The position numbers and the translations under genes were made by a program. From Symbiodinium natans (lineage: Eukaryota; Sar; Dinophyceae; Suessiales; Symbiodiniaceae), in assembly GCA_905221605.1 (NCBI GenBank), contig CAJNDS010000180.1, forward strand, positions 873,001 to 937,000: a DNA stretch of 64,000 nt, given 5' to 3'. Of the stretch, positions 57,201-64,000 are shown in pieces (position 1 is the first letter of the stretch; every line of letters begins with the position of its first letter). The notes under the pieces are model-generated. The model did no database searches, had not been told where the DNA came from, and saw only the letters and a program-made list of their open reading frames with translations.

Positions 57201-59990
57201 CACTGAGTGGCGAGTCGACGAGTCCGGGATGAGCGCGACCATAAAGCAGCAAAGAGTCGCGGCCTGTGCGACAATGATCGGAGTGGCCTACAGCACGCAG
57301 ACAATTCCACCACCCACCATACGAGCTGTTGTCGTCTGACTTGGGCTTGGATTTGGCTTTCACCTTGGCCTGGCTGTGGCCGACTTCGCAGATTTTCTAC
57401 TTGCTTTCATATCTTGGGCCCAGAGTGGTACTGCATGGAGCCGTCGCATGAAGACTGATGACATCATACGAGATTTTCATAACACGTCAGCAGCTCAGAT
57501 CTTCACGCTTGTGCCACCCGATGGACTGTGTGACTGTGCCTGCTGAAAATTGGCACTGATCGATGACCGGAACCGAATGAAATGGGAAATCGGTGTGTGA
57601 TATATTGATCTCTTCGCTTGCGGAATCGAGGCAGCTGTCTATACCATGTCAGTGGGCCCATGTGCAGAGCACATCGGCTACCCTCCTGATTAAATGATTC
57701 GTCCAAGAGTTTACCGCTTCTTGCACGAGAGAGGTGCACGTCCATCAGGACCCAGCGGATGTCCAAGCTCTCTTGCAAGATGCAGTAAACTCTTGGACGA
57801 ATCAGGAGGGTAGCCGCTATGCTCTGCGGATTGCCCCACTGACGCTGCTTATTATACAGCTGCCGCGATTCCGCAAACACGAGATCACTATATCAAACGC
57901 TGAATTCCCATTTCATTCGCCTCAGCTCATCGATCTGTGAGAGCGCCAATCTGTCAGCAGGAGGGCTCACCTCGGGGGATCGTTTCACTTTGATCTTGCT
58001 CAGGACGGGGACGGCACACCGATGATGGTATCCGGGCTGCTAAGTGCAATGATGTGTCAAACACAGTCTCTGAAAATAGTTGCCTGCTTTGTGCACTGAG
58101 AGGCGAGTGATTCTATTCGCTTGCCAGCTTTGTAGGGCAGAGCCCCTCGTCTTCGGACATCAATGCGTCTTCGGTTGAACGCGGAAACAGTGAATGCGCG
58201 AGCGCGCGGCCCGCTCAACTTTAGCCAGATATGTTCGGCGAGCCGGGACAAGATCATCCTTGATGTTCTTGATCCAAGCGGCTGTCTCTTCGACTGACCA
58301 CTGAATGCCGGCAGGGGACCTCAAATAGATTTGAAAGCCTCACAAACCTCTAGCCAAACTGCGCAGCGCTGGCGGACATCATTGGACGAATTAAGTAGTG
58401 GAAGTGGAGACTGCAGCCTTGAACAGGCAGCATCGCAGGTTTCATCTCGATATAAGCGTCTTGTCAAACACCATCTGCACAAGGCGGATCAAGCGGCAAG
58501 GCCGTTGGGCCCGCTGAAATCATTTGATCACTTGTGGATGTAGACGGTGCAGTAGTGAAGGAGCTCTGTGCTTCAACGCCCCACTCCCATGGAACCAACT
58601 CCCGAGCCTCAGACCGACCTTGATTTGGAAGAGCAGCGGATGAGGAGATGGCACATGCGAAGATCGTGAGCATTGAGCCCCTGCTGGAAGCATTGAAGAA
58701 CGAAATGATGGTCCCGATCAAAGCGATCCAGGCCATCAAACACAAGCTTGACAGCTGGCCCCTTCAGTTATGTGGCATTTTGTGGCTTTTGCCATCGTTT
58801 CAGCTTCTGGCTCGGTGGACCCGCTGTAGCACTGATTGAGACATGCTCGAGGGCGTTCTCTCGCGGTTGAGACTTGAACGCTGCAGCGGTTTTCTCCCAG
58901 TGAAGGAACCTGAAGTCATCACCTTTCATCCTCACCTTTCGTACACTTGCCCTTCTTGTAACAATACAAACTTTGTTGGTGTTCTTGAGAGGTTTTTCGA
59001 CCTTGTTCGGGGATTGTGATCGCGTCTTGCGCGAAAGACACACTTGTCCTCAGATACGAGTGCTACTTAGGAAGTCATAGAGTAGCTGAGTAGCATGGGC
59101 ACTTCAACTGCCCTCTGAGAATCTAGGACTACTGCTGCGTCTTGAGGAAGATCGACCTCTGTCACGGCCATCTCGGCCAGACAAGACAGCCTTTGACAAT
59201 GCTGGAGCACCATGCTTTTCCCCACGGGACTTCGCCATGCGGTTCCTGTTCTTCCTAACCCTTTCCCTCGGGATTTGCTTCTGGACTGCAAAGGGACGGT
59301 GTGGGGCCGGAGGGGGAGCCATCCTTGACGTGATCGTCTATATATCTATCTCCAGGTCGTATTTCGCACGACTTGATTTGCTGATCTGGCGGAATACGAC
59401 TTCCTGCGGGACTCGACTCATAAGTGCGATTGCTCTCCCAATCGCCTGTGAACGAGGTTTGGTCGTCTCCTACGCCTACGCGAACCGACCGCTTCACTTG
59501 TTTCAAAAGTTGCTCAAAACAGAAGGATGCATGATGGCGGGAGTCCACTCAAGGCTTGGGAGTTTTTGCTTTGCGAGGCAATGGCAACCATGTCAACATG
59601 CACTATGCCGTTACAAAGTTCTCCGTGAGCAGGCAAAATCAGGAACTCGGCCCGCTGCTGTGCACGTTGCTCTTGTCAGCGACGAGGCTGAACAGCAGGG
59701 GCAACACAATTCCCAAGCCAACGCCATTGAGAGCCTTGCGAGGGAAAACAGCCTGCTCGCCTAGACATGAACGGGTTTCTGCAAACCTCCTACTGACTTT
59801 TGGATCAGAGGAGATGACGGGCATACTTAGGCCAGGAAAAGCCCGCTGCTGCATCCGCCATGCTACTCTGAAGAAGATCATCCAGGACAGGCTTGGGGAG
59901 AAGGTCACTCCGATCAGCGCAGATGCCCAAAAAACGGCCCCCAGGCACACCAGCAAGGGGCGTGGCCTCAGAAACTCGGCAAGGCCACGC
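54249..59990 (-). CDS. Major facilitator superfamily transporter, multi-exon
   Basis: Exons down the minus strand: about 59985-59865 (LRPRPLLVCLGAVFWASALI then FSPSLSWMIFFR, helices with loop 2-3 Arg/Pro motif); 59734 to about 59669 (LNGVGLGIVLPLLFSLVADK, the MFS motif after helix 4); about 56130-56050 (LLRCALLIVAALSAMVGALC); 55640-55562 (APWFAFTYLTMWLELTCFTH); 55502-55425 (AAIIACFNIGTALSGVVGG); 55395-55340 (LLDVVARRFPDHG); about 55105-55040 (AQVAVFLSLPMFATILFGLG); 54880-54790 (SYSYVFALDRVVEG); 54655-54565 (LGALGQPIVGWLTDAWSSKK); 54400-54249 (DNAMKLGQGIFVLSAVALTV). This order fits a 12-helix MFS transporter of the algal type with F-x-D-R-x-x-EG before helix 11. The intron 55561-55503 is 59 nt, GC-AG. 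Substrate unknown. The 5' exon and any exon between 56.2 and 59.6 kb are not certain; a hydrophobic block near 58.74-58.66 kb is a weak candidate. The two groups could in principle be two genes. Confidence 0.65.
57539..57962. repeat. Long inverted duplication of a coding fragment
   Basis: Arms of about 195 bp at 57539-57732 and 57768-57962 are reverse complements with roughly 75-80% identity by eye, separated by a loop of about 35 bp. The innermost 50 bp pair almost perfectly around an AAATGATT insertion in the left arm. Read outward, each arm encodes versions of a block like NQEGSRYALRIAPLTLLIIQ then LPRFRK, reminiscent of the tail of ubiquitin-specific-protease domains in dinoflagellates. 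It lies between exons of the MFS gene. Confidence 0.75.
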
Positions 59991-61039
59991 CCACTTCATC
60001 GCACTGTGATGTGCTGGGCTCGATACAATTTGTCGGCAAGGAAGCCCGAGGGTAAAGCGAAGATCCTGAAAACATGCAGTGGGAGAGGCTTTCAGTTGAA
60101 ATCGCTCGCAACCATTGGCTTGATATTGTGAAACACGGCGAAAGACGAAGGCATGCAAAAACCATGGAAAAACCCAAAGCTCAATCAAGGAAGCTTCAAA
60201 GTTGCCCTGGCCGCCACTTAACATCCAAACCTCCACAACTCCCTACTCAGCTACTCGCTCGAGAGAATTTTAAAAAAGCGTCGACTCGAAGATGCCCCGC
60301 ACCAGGCCAAGGGATGCGAGGTCCTCGCGTTTTTTTCACGGCAATGGAAACATTCTTGAGGAAACGATGATTTAACTATGAAGAACTCCCGATAGTCTGA
60401 GCGCTCGGAACTGGTCACTGTCACGTCCTTGGGCGAGGCGTCGAGATACCTGGCAATCTCCTGAGCTTGGTGGTTTTCAAGGGTGAAGCTTTGGAATGTG
60501 GCTGAACTTGTGGTGACAGCACAATTGACGGAGAAACCGCCACCTGGCCATGTGCGATGGCGATATGCATGGTGTTCCTGGTGGTGTTTCTGCAATTTCT
60601 GCTGGCAGCAAAACCGTGCACGGCAAGTGTCTCTATAGACTGCGGGCAGAACCAAATTGTCGGTACTCCACATGATCATAACCTCCAAGGATTAGCATGA
60701 CTAAGCGGACTTTGGCTTCAGGAAGGCCGCTTTGGAAAGAACTGCATCGAACTGAGTGCATGGCAAGATTGAGCACGACCATTTCTACGAGCCATGACTG
60801 CCATTTCCCCGCAGCGTCCTGCCGAAATCCAGTGTTTCCTTCAGTGATTCAGTTTCAAGCTTCTGCTGGTTTCAGGTTCTCAGGTTCGTCAAGGAACACA
60901 TGAGATTGAAGGACTTCTCTCTGAATGTCTGACTGTCCCCGCTTGAAGGCTCCGAATCGGACTCCGTTCCATGAGCCTCCACCTGGCAAAGCAGGATGCA
61001 ATGAGTCAAAATGAGTCAAAATGAGTCAAGCCGGGGCTA
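59991..61039. other. 5' flank of the MFS gene; no gene assigned
   Basis: Should contain the MFS 5' exon, which I could not find. At 61001-61028 there are three copies of AATGAGTCAAA. Confidence 0.3.
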
Positions 61040-61690
61040 GTTGATGACACTGGGAAGCGCCAAACTCGTCTCGGAGTCTGTGCTGCCACACGTCTTGGAC
61101 ACATTCGACATGCTCGTTTGAGTGCTACATGTCGCAGGGGGGACCAGACATGGTGCCGCGTGGCTTGAGCCAGGAACATGCCACAAAGAATGAAAGACTC
61201 GTGCGTCCAACGCAACGTGACATCGACAGATGGGCTTGTGAAGCTGTTGGACCGCAAGATGCCGACTGAGCGCCTGTGGCATCATGCCTCCGTTGAGGTT
61301 TCCGGCCCCAGCACTGCGTCACGCTGCCTCATGACAAGCATGGGGGTCATCGCCGAATGCTTGCAAGCCTCATCTACAGATGCCTCCACAAACTTGGCGA
61401 AAAAGTCTTTGAATTCCTGCAAGTCCACCTGCGCACAGGGATGCCGCGACAGTTGGAACAGCAAGTGGTGAACTTAACTGAACACTGCTTATGCAAAACC
61501 AAGGCCAATGAAGGTCCATTTCCCGTCCTGTCCGTCAGCATTTGTGTCAGCTCTCCACCACAAAGCTCCGATCTGCGTTTGTGTAACGTCCGGGACGTGG
61601 GTAAGCAGAAAGTTCGTGAACACCTCGGCTGACCATCGTGAGGCGCAGGCAACGGCTTCTGCGCAAGTTGCTGCCAACGAAAACACTGTG
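61040..61690 (-). CDS. EF-hand calcium-binding protein, partial
   Basis: Exon 1, about 61686-61529, encodes FLLTHVPDVTQTQIGALWWR and then ADTNADGQ. Exon 2, from 61428 to about 61345, encodes VDLQEFKDFFAKFVEASVDE. Joined, the loop reads DTNADGQVDLQE, a complete 12-residue EF-hand with Asp, Asn, Asp, Gly and Glu in the right places, so it should bind calcium. The intron splits the loop after its seventh residue. A likely last block, SMSNVSKTCGSTDSETSLAL, ends at a TAG at about 61040. Upstream exons lie above 61.69 kb and are not resolved. Confidence 0.65.
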
Positions 61691-61866
61691 GGTCAGAGCG
61701 AGGCACAAGCGGTGAGATGGCGCCAGGCCCATTCCAGCCGCCCAGGTTGCGAAACAGGGCTGCAGGAGTCTCTTTGTTCGACTTCTTTACCTTTTACACT
61801 TGATGAAGCAAGAGCCAGGTGAAATGCTCATTCAAGGGAGTCTGCACCACTCAAAATGAAAAGAAC

Positions 61867-62110
61867 TCAAAAAGCAGGCGGCCTTTTTGCAAATGATCCG
61901 TAGTTGTTCTTCAAGAGGAAGAGCCTCGAAGCGGTGCCGGCTTTGCCGAAATCGACGATGAAAACAATTTCTCTGCAGCTCCGATTGGTGTCCAGCGCAC
62001 TTGCGCTGGCTTGTCGGCGACTTCCCCCGGCCGAGGGCCCTGCAGGAGCAGACTTGGTGTTGCCTGCATTGGCCTTCGCCGCCGAGGCCGTGTTTATCGA
62101 CAACTTCCTG
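61867..62110 (-). CDS. Possible 3' exon, unknown protein
   Basis: Minus-strand frame: SINTASAAKANAGNTKSAPA (Ala/Ser-rich) then SCREIVFIVDFGKAGTASRL and a stop at 61867. Frames on the plus strand are also open. No family recognised; it could be an upstream neighbour in the minus-strand gene array. Confidence 0.25.
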
Positions 62111-64000
62111 AGCTTTCCAAGTGCAGAGCATTAGGGCCAAGCCAAACAACACCTGACTGCATGTGAATGCTGCAGCTGCCCCGTCAAAGGTGGTGCATTC
62201 CCATCAACACTTGGACTGTGAGCCGTCTCAGGCCGTCTCAACGGGCCCCAACGCAGAGTCTTCGAAACAGAACCCTTTGGAAAACAAGCGTGAGGACGAA
62301 GCCAAATCAAAGACGACTGCGACAGCCTTCTTTATATGTATAATTTTCTATATTATGTATATTAGAATCCATTATCCTGACCTTTTGCTGCCTTCCGCTG
62401 CATTCTATTTAAGTCTGTCCTTGGATGACCCGTACAGCCAGGCTGATGAATCTGCCGTGGCTCTTGGTGAGTGACGTCAACATCCTGCCAGAAAACTGCT
62501 TGCATTCAGCAGCAGGAGCCCGATCAACAGAATTGTCTTCAATCAAGCAGCTTCCCGTTTAAAACATATACGGGAGGCGCTGCCACCCCACACAGGAGTT
62601 TCACATCATCGTGCGAAGATGGGAACGCGGGTCTAACGATTTCGATTCAAAGCAACTCGCGCCGGCCGGCGCCATCCAAACCCTCACGCCCTGGTGAAGA
62701 ACAAGAACCCCATCTACAAACACGTGCCGGCAGGATAGTCCAAACAGGCCTGCTGGCGGCTCTGCCTGTGTCGGTATTCTCCTTTTCGGTCTTATAGTCC
62801 TTTAAGAACCTGCCAGATGGGACCCACATGGAATCTAGGCAGAAAAGCGGATGTCCGAAATCCCCTTGCAACGGGCCGGATGCTGCAGATGCGTGCAGCA
62901 TCGTGCACCCTATGTATGCGGGAGATGAAATCGTTCAGGATGCACAAAACGAAAGCGCTGAAGGCAGAGCAGTGCAGAGCAGAATTCTCCGGCGCCTGTT
63001 TGTGGCCCTTTCTGCGTGCTGCTGCGCGGCGTCCTGGAAGTCCTTGTTCTGTTTCACCTGCGTCAGTCCGACCCGTCTGCCTCCACTCACCCCCACCTTT
63101 TCAATTGCAACCCTGTCAAATGGCTTCTTGCCGTAAGAACAAGTGAAGGGTCGCCCCTTAACACTGCCCCTTTGTTTTTGCTTGAAAGGTGGAACGGGAC
63201 GGCAGGAGGGGGGGTGAATTCACTTGAGAGCGAGCGAGCGGTGGGAAAGCAGAAGGCTTGAAACCTCGAGTGTTGGTTTTGCATGCTTTCGCGATTAATG
63301 CTTCGAGGAAGTAAGCGATTCAGCGATGCAATGTCAGCCGGCCCGGCCTGTGGGGAGCGCGTCAAGCCAGTGCAACCCCTCCTTTGGATGCGACCACTGG
63401 ATTCCTGTTCCGTTTTCTGCCGTCCCACAGACCCCCTCCCGACATTTCCTGGAGAACCCCCCTTGACCCTATAGGCCTTGCACCAAGAAGCAGGCGGAGC
63501 GCTTCAGGAATTCCTTTCAAGTCACGGCACAAACCGTTCGGCTTCAGCCCAAGCCTGTCCGCCCAGTAAAGGCATGTCGCCAAATTTGTTTTGAGACTTA
63601 ATCTTCTGTCTGTGTACACTGTGTGCCCTGTGTGCCCTTCAGCAGCAGCCTAAGAGTGTTGCGACTTGAGCCACGGGACGGCTGAACCCTCCACAGCTCT
63701 ACGCTCCGATTTGATACCTGCTCCCTGCATCAAGCCGGCGACAATGAGTGCACTAAGAGATGTTGTGGCTGTTGAGGTACTTCGCTGCTTCTTGCCGGAT
63801 CACCTTGATAGCTGTCGCGTCCAATCTGCGCGTGCGCTCGCAACAGTTCGAGATGATCATTGACATGCTGCTTGCCAGTTCACGCTGCCTCTTCTGTGTC
63901 GTACAAACGCAATTGCAATGTGCTTTTCGTTTCACCTTGTCGTCCCAAACACGACATTGCCCAGTCATGGTCCTCAACTTCCTCTTGTCGGAGAAGCTGC
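62111..64000. other. No gene assigned at the right edge
   Basis: Short ORFs on both strands without motifs. Composition is like the rest of the window. Confidence 0.3.

Noticed and set aside
59104-59322. Basic Arg-rich minus-strand ORF near the MFS gene
   Set aside because: Short, no helix or motif, and not consistent with the MFS order.

Overview
The window reads as nuclear DNA of a dinoflagellate, most likely a Symbiodiniaceae-type alga. The evidence is: TTTAGGG telomere-type repeats lying inside the sequence; genes cut into many short exons joined by small introns with GT, GC or GA donors and an AG|G acceptor; every intron-split gene that I can name between 15 and 62 kb lying on the minus strand, as in dinoflagellate unidirectional gene arrays; one possible relict of the dinoflagellate spliced leader; and no bacterial-style operons or ribosome binding sites. 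Species identity is inference. Because exons are short, most real coding sequence does not form long ATG-to-stop ORFs. I found several genes by joining short in-frame blocks by eye, so exon edges are approximate.

Region 0-9.3 kb (plus strand, mobile and repeat-rich): a partial gene at the left edge; two TTTAGGG arrays separated by a duplicated 114-bp segment; a short intron-containing gene for a charged coiled-coil protein; an AT-rich coding relic with an in-frame TAG; then a mobile element carrying a basic Cys-motif accessory protein (4898-6346) and a two-part DDE-type transposase (6896-9107). This whole stretch is peppered with a motif I have not seen described: GGGAGC whose AGC opens a tiny hairpin with covarying stem bases. 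I count 38 GGGAGC sites, about 27 of which have a stem of at least 4 bp.

Region 9.3-31 kb: poorly recognisable sequence with scattered exon-like blocks, then minus-strand genes: a nucleotide-sugar transporter (15.2-16.0 kb), a protein with an MGNSCC start and a PDZ-like fold (21.1-22.1 kb), an unknown Cys-rich multi-exon gene (23.9-25.85 kb) and aspartate carbamoyltransferase of pyrimidine synthesis (26.6-30.7 kb, about a dozen exons, the best-supported gene of the window).

Region 31-64 kb: minus-strand exon clusters of unknown function (35.2-36.5, 40.2-40.9, 43.8-45.5 kb), a GT-A-type glycosyltransferase (46.6-47.8 kb), a 2.9-kb minisatellite of about 85 copies of a 34/35-bp unit (48.1-51.1 kb), an MFS transporter spread over 54.2-60.0 kb with a roughly 420-bp inverted duplication inside its span, and an EF-hand protein whose calcium loop is split by an intron (61.0-61.7 kb). 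The transporter, glycosyltransferase and ATCase genes look like ordinary housekeeping genes; no joint pathway is implied by their proximity.
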